A stretch of 64,000 nt of DNA, from assembly GCA_019633425.1 (NCBI GenBank), contig WSUB01000029.1, positions 1 to 64,000 on the forward strand, in the 5' to 3' direction. Under the pieces are notes generated by a model, which was not told the origin of the DNA, did not search any database, and was given only the letters and a program-made list of their open reading frames with translations. This stretch comes from Tulasnella sp. 424 (Eukaryota; Basidiomycota; Agaricomycetes; Cantharellales; Tulasnellaceae). Shown piece after piece: positions 47,340 to 58,187 of this stretch. The position numbers and the translations under genes were made by a program. How positions within the stretch are numbered: position 1 is the stretch's first letter; each line of letters begins with the position of its first letter.

Positions 47340-47657
47340 CATATGGGCTATATTCCGTCCGTAAACCCCGACATACAACCACAGTACTCGCTCGACTGGG
47401 AAACGGACGCACTATCTGAAGCAACGTTCGGAGCAATTTCATATTTTGTTTACCCCTCGATTAAATCGCTCGACATTGTTGGCCTTCTCCTTCAAGTCTT
47501 AACCAGGATGGAAGGGTTACAGTAAAACTGGAACGGCTGGGTCTTACAAATGGCTCGGATGGAGCAGTGCCTGAAAACGAGGCTATTCCTCGCCTCCTTC
47601 GACATCGCCGTACCCTGGTGCATGTAAAAGGTAGACCTGCAAGCTCCTCTGCCAGTA
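47340..47657 (+). pseudogene. Truncated F-box/LRR-like gene fragment
   Basis: It matches the start of 60776-61405 (YIPSVNPD, SLDWETDA, LTRMEGLQ). Against that copy it lacks a 24-nt piece around 47480 and has one extra base near 47522 (CAGTAAAACTGG) that ends the frame. At about 47657, right after CTCCTCTGCCAG, the sequence jumps to the start of unit II. The gene has lost its 3' two thirds. Confidence 0.65.
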
Positions 47658-49440
47658 AGTGCAATGTCCAGTTTGTTTTTTGTTTGCGCATATGTGCGTT
47701 GACGTTCCTGGATTTCAATGTCGACCAAGTTTCCTCATCCACTCCACCTCATCCCCCACCAGTCTTCCGCTCTTACCTTCCGTATCACCTCCGACCTCTG
47801 CTCGCCCACTATCGCCCTTCTTGTTCGAACCTTACTTCCCAATCCCGAGGAAATATACGCCATCTCACGTTCATGAAGCGGACAATCAGACTATTTCTAG
47901 CGCTAAGGCGTAGAAAGGCGGCTCCTTCCTCGAGCTGCACTCTGAGGCCTTCGTCTCATTAGGCGCGTCTTCTCGGAAGAAGATAGGGTTGGGCAGCGAT
48001 GGAACCTTCAGAAGGCAATATAACTCAGGCAGGTGAAAAATCAAGTTTCTCGCCTTGAATGCTACCGCAAGATTTACCCCCCCTACTTTTCAGGTCGTGC
48101 ATTGCGCAGAAATTGCACAACCATTGACGTCGCACCGTCCACTACCTTCCAGGCTTGCAATCCCTCGAACTCTTACCCAGTCGCTTTCGATTATGTAATG
48201 CTGGTGGTACATTCTGCCCATCACTTGTCGCCAACGTCGTTGTGCCCTTTCAGCCCCGAGGAACCCTGAATGACCTGCCATCCAAAGTTCGTGTGGTCCG
48301 CAATTGATTCTTGCAAGGGTCGAACGTGGCTTCTCGACAGATTGGACGAACGCTGAACTGTACTTCGTCCCCGACTCGGGAGTTGCTAACGCCCCGGAGC
48401 GGAACTCGACACCTACGTCCACCCTCCACGCGACAGGATGAACACACTCCACTATCTACAAATGGCATCAGTTCACTGAGGAGGACGTTCTGCGATTTCG
48501 GCTAGTCTTTGTGAATTCGAGACCAAGGGAATCCCGGCTCAATGCGAGACTTCCGCGTCAGGATTACATCCAACACACCTCAGACTCTCGTCAACTCCAA
48601 ACCAAAAATCGAAATCTTCGGGGTAAGTGGATAACCTCCTGCGGTTGGAGAGTGTTGAGGGAGTGTGGCAGTTTCTTCAACGGGATGGGCACACGAAGTA
48701 GAACACATGGAAATGTGGAGTGAGGCGAATGCTCCAACGGAGGGGAGGGACGGAGCATGGATAGTAGGGAAAACGTAAGACCGTTTTATCGCAACCCGGT
48801 AAGTCGTTAATATTCGGTTCTTTATCTCGACCTTCGTCCGATGATCTTTCCCTCGCCCGTGCAGCATTTTCAAAAAGGATGCAAGTTATCAACGACATTG
48901 GTTCCCTCATTCAAATAGATCACGAGGATCAGGCACACTAAGCTTTCGACATCTTTCATTGTCCAGGATCCGACTGCACTTCTAGAGAGTATTCGTCAGC
49001 CCCAACAGAGTACCATGATCCATACTCGCAAGATATGTTGCGGCCAATATGCCTTCCATTTGCTCCTAGTGAAAAGTAAGTAATGCGAAACATTGCGTAC
49101 AGCTCATCACTCGGCTTGTAACTCATATGTCTACCGCTAGGCCATTGCTGCATGGATTGCCTTGCGAAAGCGAAAGTGGAATTCTTGAAACTGCCCCCCG
49201 TATTCCATCCTCGGTTCCCAACTACTCGGTGCGAATACACGGACTCTCCCTCCGAATTCGATGTGACGTTCGTTGATCAAAGCTGGGAAATCGCTCAAGA
49301 CGAAGCATCACGCCGATCATCGGCAGGTAAGGCTGGGCTCCTGTAGTCCTCAGGCTCAACACCCAGACACGGTTCCGAGCTGACCCATGCACAGGACTAG
49401 CGCATGAGGAGCACAAGGATGTGGAGCTGCTCTCTATCGG
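47656..49440 (+). repeat. Unit II, 5' region (decayed gene remains)
   Basis: Close copy of 40018-41760. Stops and indels fall at other places than in unit I; for example the region after GATCCGACTGCACTTCTAGA differs by small indels. No intact frame spans it. The left edge abuts the truncated F-box/LRR-like fragment. Confidence 0.55.
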
Positions 49441-49889
49441 CCCATACCGTTCCACGGACCTCTACTCTAAGTCCACTGTTCTTCTCAGCTGGATTTAACG
49501 GCAACTGCGCTCGAAATGACATCCTGATTGTAAGCATAGAATGTACGGCTCGCTAATTTGGTCCATCTCTGATAATTCTCATCGCCGCTTTCAGCGTCCT
49601 GTAGACCACGCCTGATCAGCGACCGCAGATAGGATGGTGGGCTGCCTCCCCTTTGTGGATACAGTTCTTCGATACGACCTTCCGACGTTTCGACGTTTTC
49701 CGTCAGCGGAAATAAATGGACCCTTCGCCTACACGTACCATGTTCTCCTATACAATCTTCAGACTTCGAATTTGTAATCCGGTCTTGTGCGTTATCGCGG
49801 CTTTCTCGGTTCCCGCCGTTATGTCCGTTGACCTGGATTGGAAATTCGAGGGACCTTCCGTACACTCCAACCATCCGCAACTTTCAGAT

Positions 49890-51352
49890 ACGAGGACAGC
49901 TTTCTCCGCACTCCAAATATTCAGTCGGCAGAAAAAAAGCGTCTTGCTGAATTGCGACTTCAAATGGCCAGCGCTGAACGTGAGTCTTTGTTTGCATTCC
50001 TTCCTTATCAATGTTAATCTTGGACCGTCCTCCTTAAACGCGCAGAGTCTCCAAGTTCCGACATTATATTTCGAGGCACGGACGGAAGCGAATGCGAAGC
50101 GTTCGTCGTTGCGATTCGAGACCTCGCCTTCGCCGACGGGAAAGAGGAGGATTATCGCTGGATGTTACACTACGCTACGACTCGGCTGAGAGGGAAGGCT
50201 CTACGCTGGCATGCAAAACTCGATCCTTCGATCCAGAAGGACTGGACCCTATTTGTTCAAGCGATGTTTGAAGAGTACCCTTTGGTTGAAGAGAGGGATA
50301 CTGGGGGGATAGCGACTCCGGTTTGGTGAGCCTTCGTCCTGAGATTCACTGTACCTCGTTGAACTTGGCTTTGATGCAGGACCTCGACTACATTTAGTCC
50401 CGCTCCGTCTATCGCTACTTTACCTGGAAATGAAATTCCTCAGACCACCACACCCCAAGCTACGACTGAAGAATTGGGTCCTCAGGCTCTTGAGGGCGTT
50501 CGATTACCGGGGTCACTCCCCTTGGGTGGTGCACCCGCTCCTCCCCAGCAAATCTATAACCAATTATTGCCAGGATTTCAAATTGGCCGGCTTCGAGTCG
50601 TATACGAGGCAGGCCGACCTGGTCCGCATTACGTTTCGCGTGAATACAGGGTTACATACAACATCCAAGATGCACTCATCGTGACCTTCATTCCCTCTTC
50701 GGAGTCCCATCGGATTGTGTGTGTGGTGGGTATCAAAATGATACCAAAGCACTATTATCTATGTTAACCCCAACCCCAGAACTCTAGTTCACAGGATCTC
50801 GGTATATGCCTATATTCCTCGAAAGATTCAGAGTAAGGGCCCTACGAGTCGTCCAGTCCTGCTTCCAGACTCATACTAAGGCTTCGTGGGTAGATTCCAT
50901 CCTCTTGTTGGCACCTCAGGATCAACCGTTCCTTGCTCCGGGCGTGTACCCGATTACGGATCTAGGTACTACTACCAAACTGTTTCCACTGTCTGGAATA
51001 TTATAAAAGATGGAACATTGCTTGCAACGCTGAACGGTGAGCTTCCCTAGGCTTGATGCTAGAGGAGTGAAAGGCTTTGAGGCTTCCCCATCTTGACCCA
51101 CTTTTGTTTGCCAGATTTAATATGCGACCCCGTCGATGGCTACATAAATCAGTCTCTTTCCGAACCTTATTCGACCACCACCGCTTACGTGGAGATTTCT
51201 GGCGCTTCGATCTCGTTTACCAAGGATTACAACACTCCCCCAACCTTGCATCCTACTTCGGGATATCCTATCGTAAAAGCTGTAAGGACGACTCCGAAAT
51301 TATTTTCTTCAATCCGACCTGTAAGCTGATCATTCCGCCTCGTAGCACATAG
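49890..51352 (+). CDS. Gag-like domain protein, copy 3 (unit II), altered C-terminus
   Basis: The upstream exon (about 49890-49979) is open here and gives a short coiled coil, SAEKKRLAELRLQMASAE. It splices in phase 1 to exon a at 50046: DIIFRGTDGSECEAF, ALRWHAKLD, FEEYPLVEERD. Exon b has PPQQIYNQLLPGFQIGRL. The C-terminal exon begins after TTTGCCAG near 51116 and encodes SEPYSTTTAYVEIS. One base is missing at about 51290 relative to copies 1 and 2, so the last residues differ and the frame ends at 51329 rather than 51352. The internal 50780-51000 part is not resolved. It is the best copy for the N-terminal coiled coil. Confidence 0.5.
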
Positions 51353-52025
51353 TGTTCGAACCAATTTAAGTGGAGCTTGTCGATGCTGCTTCGGCAGGAA
51401 TGGAGACCTTTCCTAGCTCGTTTTGCCTTCTTCCGAGCTCCCGTTCATCGCGTTGCTCGAAGGTCCAACAATCCAGTCCTTTCAGATCGAATCGTTGAGC
51501 CCCATGGTCAACCAGGTCAGAATCAAAGCCAGCCGAGCACCGAAGGAGTATTCGAAAAGTCCTGCGGGGCGCAAATAACAGACATGAGCATCGGCCCTCC
51601 TAATCATCGTCTTGTCAACGTGGAAATAGTGCACCGTTTTGGTACCTGAGTTTGAACACTCGATCATTCTTGGGACCTTCAAACCTCAGACGACGGTTAA
51701 TCTATAGTCAAATCGGCTCACCATTTTACCAGCTCTCTAGGATTTCTTTCGAAGCATACAATGATTTGAATCGGTCCAAAACCTGTAACGGCTACGCTAA
51801 CCCCAAGGCACCCTCCCTGAACCTAGTTTACTTCTTGGCATCATGGTCTTGAAATCCAGGCCTCCAAAATTTCATAAGGGAATTGCGGTGACCTCCAACC
51901 AGCCCTCCTCACCACCCACTTCCAAACTCTCATCAATCCATTGGCGACCCGCTCTAATCAGCATTCGAATCACCCAAGACTTGCTTTTGTCGACCTAATT
52001 AACTTGAATCGACTCGCTAATCCTG
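51353..52025. other. End of unit II and unique spacer
   Basis: Homology to unit I continues to about 51625 and then stops. The coiled-coil gene and the F-box/LRR-like gene of units I and III are absent here. 51650-52025 shows nothing recognisable. Confidence 0.5.
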
Positions 52026-52376
52026 ATGGCCAGCCCTAGCGTTGTTGGTGAGTCGGGAGAAGCCTTCCTCCGGGCTTTGCGGAACCTCTTTCCAACAATA
52101 CCCCATGACTTTCACCAAGCAGACTCCGCAATTGCAGAAATAGTATTCAATGGCATCGATGGAAACGAATGTGAGGCCTTTATCTCGGCGGTCCGAGACT
52201 TTGCCTGGGCGAGAGGGGGAGAGAGAGACTACTTTTGGATGTTAAACTTGGCTACGACCCGGCTGAGAGGGAACACGCTTCGCTGGCATGCGAGGCTAGA
52301 TCGGAACATACAAGAGGACTGGCATTCATTCCTCCGAGCTCTCTTTGAAGAATATCCTCCGGTGAAGCAGCAATAG
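52026..52376 (+). CDS. Single-exon gag-like domain protein, 116 aa
   Basis: The ATG at 52026 is a genuine start and the frame runs to TAG at 52374-52376 without introns. The product carries the same domain as the four larger genes: FNGIDGNECEAFISAVRDF, TTRLRGNTLRWHARLDR and a FEEYPPV end. It has its own N-terminus (GEAFLRALRNLFPTIP), and the C-terminal extension found in the unit copies is missing. Sequence outside the domain does not align to the units, so this is an independent family member. It could be the whole gene or exon 1 of one that continues past 52380. The protein would be cytosolic, with self-association plausible for a gag-like fold. Confidence 0.6.
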   Translation: MASPSVVGESGEAFLRALRNLFPTIPHDFHQADSAIAEIVFNGIDGNECEAFISAVRDFAWARGGERDYFWMLNLATTRLRGNTLRWHARLDRNIQEDWHSFLRALFEEYPPVKQQ

Positions 52377-53178
52377 AGAATGGTAAGCAATTCAGTCAAT
52401 CTTCCTCAGAGGTGGTGGACTTGGGAAACACTAAATTTCTTTGTTCTCGTCATTGCCGGGACAGGCTGAGCCGATGCTTGGCTCTGCTTTTCCTGCAGCT
52501 GTGCTATCTAGTGATAAGGTTCTCACATCTTTCGCCGATGCCCCACAACTTGCATCAGAAAGTCTAACTCATTCCCCTAGGACACCGAACTCACCCATTC
52601 ATGTGTTGGTACATATGTATTGTCTATGCCGTTTTATAATCCCGGTGTCTCGGACTTCAGACTATCAAGCCCACGGGCCAATAAGCCTCATATTGAATCC
52701 GAGTCCGCTCGGCCGGTTGAACACTTCTTCATTACACGAATCATGTTCCTTGTACTCAGTAGCCAGATTCACAGACACGACTACACGTCTGTGCCCCCTC
52801 CTTATTTGTGTACATGATCTGCCACGGCATAGAAATTAGTTGCCAATGAGCAGTGCATTCCGAGTGTTGCCAAGTATTGCTGTGACGTTACCTCCAACCG
52901 GGCGTTTCGGCCAAATTGCCCAGGTTTAGCTAAATGATGCCAATCTTACGTACCCGACTATGCGCATGCTGCCAGAATGCCAGAATGGAAGTCGAATGCT
53001 TGCACAGCTAGCTCCCGGGCCTGTTCTGCTTTCAGTGCACCGCGGCGGGCCCAAGGCAACAGCGACTTTGCAAATCTGGTGCTCTGATACGAGCCAAGTC
53101 CTCTCGTATTAAATATAAGTCGATTAACCTAGTAACGTTGGTGTTTCCCTAGCTCCGCATTTATCTCAGGGGACTGTC
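52377..53178. other. Intergenic region
   Basis: No frame, repeat or RNA gene that I can support. The 132-codon plus-strand frame at 52441 has no family features. Confidence 0.4.
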
Positions 53179-55430
53179 GTGGACAATTTGTTTGGGAGGA
53201 CGTTCCTGGATTTGGATATTGACCGCCTCCGCTTTCGGCCTTGAATTCAATCACGCTCGACCTACTCTCCTCCGACCCCGGGTCCGAAGTTTACGAATTG
53301 CCCCGAAGACAACATAAACCATCTCAAGCTTATGAGGCAGGTGAATCACAACAGTGCACCTCGGCTCCAGTCCCCCGGGCGTACCGGAGGTGCTAGTAAA
53401 CGTCAAGGTCCATCTCGAGCTGCGTTACACTTCGAAGCCTATGTCTCACTAAGTGGCGCGTCTGCTAGGAAGAAGACTACGTCGAACAGCTACGGCGCCT
53501 TCCAAGGGCAATGTCATCCAGGTGGGTGAATAATCCATGTCGTGTTCCCTTGCATTAAACTATGTCTGATCGTACTTTTCAAGTCTTTGAACTGCACAGA
53601 AGCAAACAACCATTGACCTCTGACCACGCCAGGCTTCATGGCCATAGTCCAGGGTTACAATTCCTTCGGTCCGCGTTCGATCCTCTCTCAAATCGTACGT
53701 GACGCTGGTGGCACCTTCTATGCACCACTTGTCGCTAACGACTTCGTTCTTTCTTAGCATCGAGGAACCTCGGATGACGTACCACCTAAAGCTTGCATCG
53801 TTCGCAGATCATCCTTGCCAGGGTTAAGGATGGCTCGCGACGGATTGGATCAACGCCTACCATATTCTTCGTCGCCAACTCGGGGGGTTGTCCGGCGCCT
53901 GGCAGGGAAACTCGATACCTCCGTCCTCACTCCACCCTGACAGGGGGGCACATACTCTGGTATCGACCGACGGCATCATTTCGTTGGGGAGGGAGGACCG
54001 CGATAATCGGTTAGTCTTAACGAATATGGAATCAAGGGTTTTTCGATCAGAGCCAGGCTTGTATGTCAGGATACGGCCGAATTGAACGAAGCCATATTTA
54101 CGACAACTCCAAAAGCCGGACTCAAATATTCGAAGCAAGTCGACACAACCTCCTGCAGGCCGGAAAACACTGAGGCGGTGCGGCAGCTTCCTGAAGGAGA
54201 TGGGCAGATGAAACAGGACGGATCAACGTGAACATTAAATGGGCTCTTAACGAAGGAGGGAGACGAAGCATATATACAGGAGAGAGCATAATACCGTCTT
54301 GTCGCTAATTGGTAAGTCGTTGACGTTCGGTTCTTCGTATCGACCTTCGTCTGACCATCACTCCCTGGCAACGTGCAGCGTGTTCAAAGAAGGATACAAA
54401 CCACCATTGACATTGGCTTTCCTCATTCAAATTTAATCATGAATATCAACCACGCTACGCTTCGGACGGCTTTCATTGCCTAGAATTCGACGGTGCCCGA
54501 GAGAGCATCTGTCAAGCCTGTGCAGAGTCCATTCACCTCACGAAAATAAACATGCTGCGACCAATATTCTTGTCATTTGATCCTATTTATCCTTAAGTAA
54601 CATAAAACATTCTGTACCGCTTATCACTGAACCTTTTCACGAACAGATTCACCGTTAGCGTATTGCTGAACGAATTGTCTTGCAAAAGCGTAATTTTCAA
54701 AACCGTCCTCCAGCAGTCCGTCATCTTAGCCCGTCTCCCCAGCTACGCGGCACAACCATTCTTTCCAACTTCGACGTGACGCTCGTATGTCGTGCCGGGT
54801 AGTTGGCCATGATGAAAACGCCTTCTGGCCGCCGACCCGGAATCTCATTTTTGCCCACTGAAAGGCGGTGGAATGGCTCGCTTCGAGGGAATTCCTTCGC
54901 AGAGCGAATGACAAGAGACGGGCGTCGGCGACGGAGTCTTAGACGGGGTTGGAAGACACCGGAACGTGAGGTCAGGAAGGAGTTCTCGTTAGGGACGATG
55001 GCTCTCCGTCCTTGCAACATCATCTCGGAGTTTCCGCAATTTCTCCAATCCAGAAGTCAAACCAAAGTATATCGTGAAGTTTAACGCGATAAGTATTCGG
55101 GTGGCAGCCTGAATCGCACCATCAAATGTTCAACCTACCCTGGCCATCTCGAGTTTCAAAGTTGGAGTATCTTGAAAGAAACGGGTTTTAGACACTTCCC
55201 TAACCAAAGTTTATAGTGCTAACCTACGTGGACATTCCAAGCATCTTGATGGGCGTGCACGCATACAGTCTCTTCATGGTTCCGTAAGTGTTTTCTTTTC
55301 GATTCCAATTGACCTCCCGACTGACTTATCCTTGCATCTGGTGAATTCTCCTTAGACAAACCTCGCAGATTTTGGGATCTCCGCAGGATCTTCACGAGGG
55401 ACAATAATCTCCTTGGCTTTGGTCAACCCG
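53179..55430 (+). repeat. Unit III, 5' region (most diverged decayed copy)
   Basis: Starts with the dispersed motif at 53179-53226, then aligns to units I and II in patches: FEAYVSLSGASARKK near 53440 with a GTGGGTGAA donor, SDWINAE-like sequence near 53830, and the 54664-54806 block shared with 664-810. Frames are broken. Compared with units I and II it is clearly older. Confidence 0.45.
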
Positions 55431-55805
55431 CACCTTGGTCAATATCGACTTCTGTACCACCTTTTTTTTTCTCATACCTATGTTCCCGCAAACAGTCTTT
55501 CAGAGTTGGCACATAAACCGCTCAGGATATCTTAATATCCCGGGACTTGGCTCTATGTCCACCGTTATGTCCGTTGACCTTCGATTGGAAATTGTAGGGA
55601 CCTTCCGTTCTCTCCTCAGTACTAGGAGCCCTCCAGATCATAGGATTCCATCGTCCAGCACGAATCAGCTCTCTCTTTGTTCAAGTCTTCCTCTTGACAG
55701 AAAAAAATCGTTACCCAAGTGAGACTTCAAATGGCCAACGCTCAAGGTGGATGTTTGTCTGCATGCATTCCTGCAGCCTCGTCCTCATTCAAACACTAAT
55801 CCTTC

Positions 55806-57076
55806 CATCCGAAACACGCAGAGTCTCCAAGCTCCGACATCATATTTCGAGGCACAAATGGAAACGAATGTGAAGACTTTGTTGCTGCGATCCGAGAGCA
55901 CGCTTTCGTGCATGGGATGGATAAGGATCGCGATTGGATGCTTCGCTACGCTACGACACGGCTGAGAGGGAAGGCCCTTCGATGGCATGCTACGCTGGAT
56001 CCATCCATCCAAGAGGATTGGTATCTTTTTGTTAAAGCTTTGTTTGAAGAATACCCTTTAGTGGAGGAGCGAGAAGAACGTGGAGCACGGACTCCGGTTT
56101 GGTAAGCCTCCCCTCCTGAGATTCAGGTAATCTAATTAAATTTGGCTTTGATGCAGGACTTCAACTACATTTAGTCCCGCTTCGTCAATCACTACTCTAC
56201 CAGGCAATGACGTTCTTCGTACCGCAGCACCTCAAGCTTCGACTGAAGAAGTGGGTCCTCAGGCTCTTGAGGGAGTTCGATTCCCGGGGTCACCGTTCCC
56301 CTTGGGCGCTGCACTCGTTTCTCCACAGGAAATCTATGACCCATCATTGCCAGGATTTCAAATTGGTCGTCTTCGAGCCGTATACGAGGCAGGCCGACCT
56401 GGTCCGCATTACGTCTCGAGTGGATACAGGGCTACAAACAACATCCAAGAAGCACTCGTTGTGACCTTCATACCCTCTTCGGAGTCCCACCACATTGCGT
56501 GTGTGGTGGGTATCAAGCCGATACTAAAGCACTGTTGCATATGCTGACCCTAACCCCAGAACTCTAGTGGCTGTGGTCTCGGTGTAAACCTATATCCTTC
56601 GAACGTGTCAGAGTAAGGGCCATACGAGTCTTCCGGTCCTGCTTTCGCACTCATACTAAGACTTTGTGGGTAGACTCTATCCCCTTGTTGGCACCTCAGG
56701 ATCAGCCGTTCCTTGCTCCAGGCGTATAGGCGATCACAAATCTGAGCACCCCCAAGTCGTTTCCACTGTCTGGAGTATTCTGAAAGATGGAACATTGCTT
56801 GTAACGCTGAGCGGTGAGCTTTCCTAGACTTGATGCCAGAGGAGTGAAAGGCTGTTACGCTTCCCAATCTTGACCCACTTTCGTTTGCCAGATTTGATAA
56901 ACCTCTCCGATGACCAGTACTGGATACATCAGTCTGTTTCCGAACCTTATTCGACAACCACCGCTTACGTGGAGATTTCCGGCGCCTCGATCTCGTTTAC
57001 CAAGGATTATAACACTCCCCGAGCCTTTCATCCTACTTCGAGATATCCTATCGTAAAAGCTGTAAGGACGACTTGA
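55806..57076 (+). pseudogene. Gag-like domain gene, copy 4 (unit III), C-terminus cut
   Basis: Exon a (from about 55824) encodes IIFRGTNGNECEDF, ALRWHATLDPSIQED and FEEYPLVEERE; it is clearly more diverged than the other copies. Exon b (PPQEIYDPS/LPGFQIGRL in the aligned frame) and everything downstream are nearly identical to unit I. The C-terminal exon ends early at TGA 57074-57076 because bases are missing at the same AGGACGAC site where copy 3 lost one. Donor and acceptor sites (GTAAGC, GATGCAG) are intact. It is probably non-functional at the C-terminus. Confidence 0.5.
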
Positions 57077-58187
57077 AATTTTTTTCTTCGATCCGACCTG
57101 TAAGCTGATAATTCCGCCTCGTAGCACGTAGTGTTCGAACCAATTTAAGTAGAGCATTTTAATGCTGCTTCGGCATGAATGGAGACCTTCCCTCATGTTG
57201 CCTTCTTGCGAGCTCTTGTGCATTGCATTACTCGAAGGTCCAATCATCCAGTGCTTTCAGATTCGAATCGTCGAACCCCATGGTCAACTAGGTCAGAACC
57301 AAAGCCAGTCGAGCACCCAGGTGTATTCGAAAAGTCTCGCGGGGGTCGAATAACAGACATGAGTATCTGGCCCTACTAATCGTCGATATTGTCAACGTGT
57401 GGTTGAAGGATTGGTTGGAAAGTGTCAGCAAGACTTTCAAGGACGTGGAGGACTTTGATCTGCGGTTCTGAATGGATTGCGTTAACGTGAGTAGTCTAAG
57501 ACGCGCTGGGCGGCGCCCAACACTGGTCGTTACTAACCGAGTATGCCGCAGTGTATGGCAAAATAACCCATGCAAGAACTCAAAAACTTCAAAATTTTAC
57601 GCCGCTTTAGGATCCGGAAATGACCTGGGAGTGCGTTTACCGGAGAGACACAGGCAGTCTTCGTATCGGAACCGGAGGTTGTTCAGAGAAAGTTCTTGCA
57701 AGGCCTGGATGAGAGCGGACTGTACCGCTTGCTTGAAGAAGTGGAGGTAAATAGAAGAGACGAGTGGGTTAAGCGAGAAGGCTAATAGAGTCATCGGGAT
57801 TAAAGCAGATTACTGGGGATTTGATCACTCTTGTTGTGTATATCGTACATCCATTCTTCTCCGAAGAGATTATTAATGCCGTTAAAATCGGTTCACTCCC
57901 GTGTGTTTAGGACGGACAAGCCTGAGTTGCAATGCTGACTGGCAGACTTGATCCTCGACACTGGTCCAGTCCAACGTAATGCGCGGTGTTGTGATGTTAC
58001 GAACCAGAATCGCTCGGCGAATAAATATCCAGCAAAGAAAACCCGTACAGCACCAGAGCAAGAACTACAGAAAGACCGATAGCAATACAGGTATTTGAGC
58101 AACATGAGCAAAAAAGCAAGGAAACCCGAAATCAAATCTAAAACAGCGAAAGCGAGGTGTAGAAAATTAGAGGTGGGGGGAAACAAG
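57077..58187. repeat. Unit III 3' flank
   Basis: Near-identical to 43693-44745. As there, a minus-strand hydrophobic frame (57893-58187) is not conserved in frame and is not called as a gene. Confidence 0.45.
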
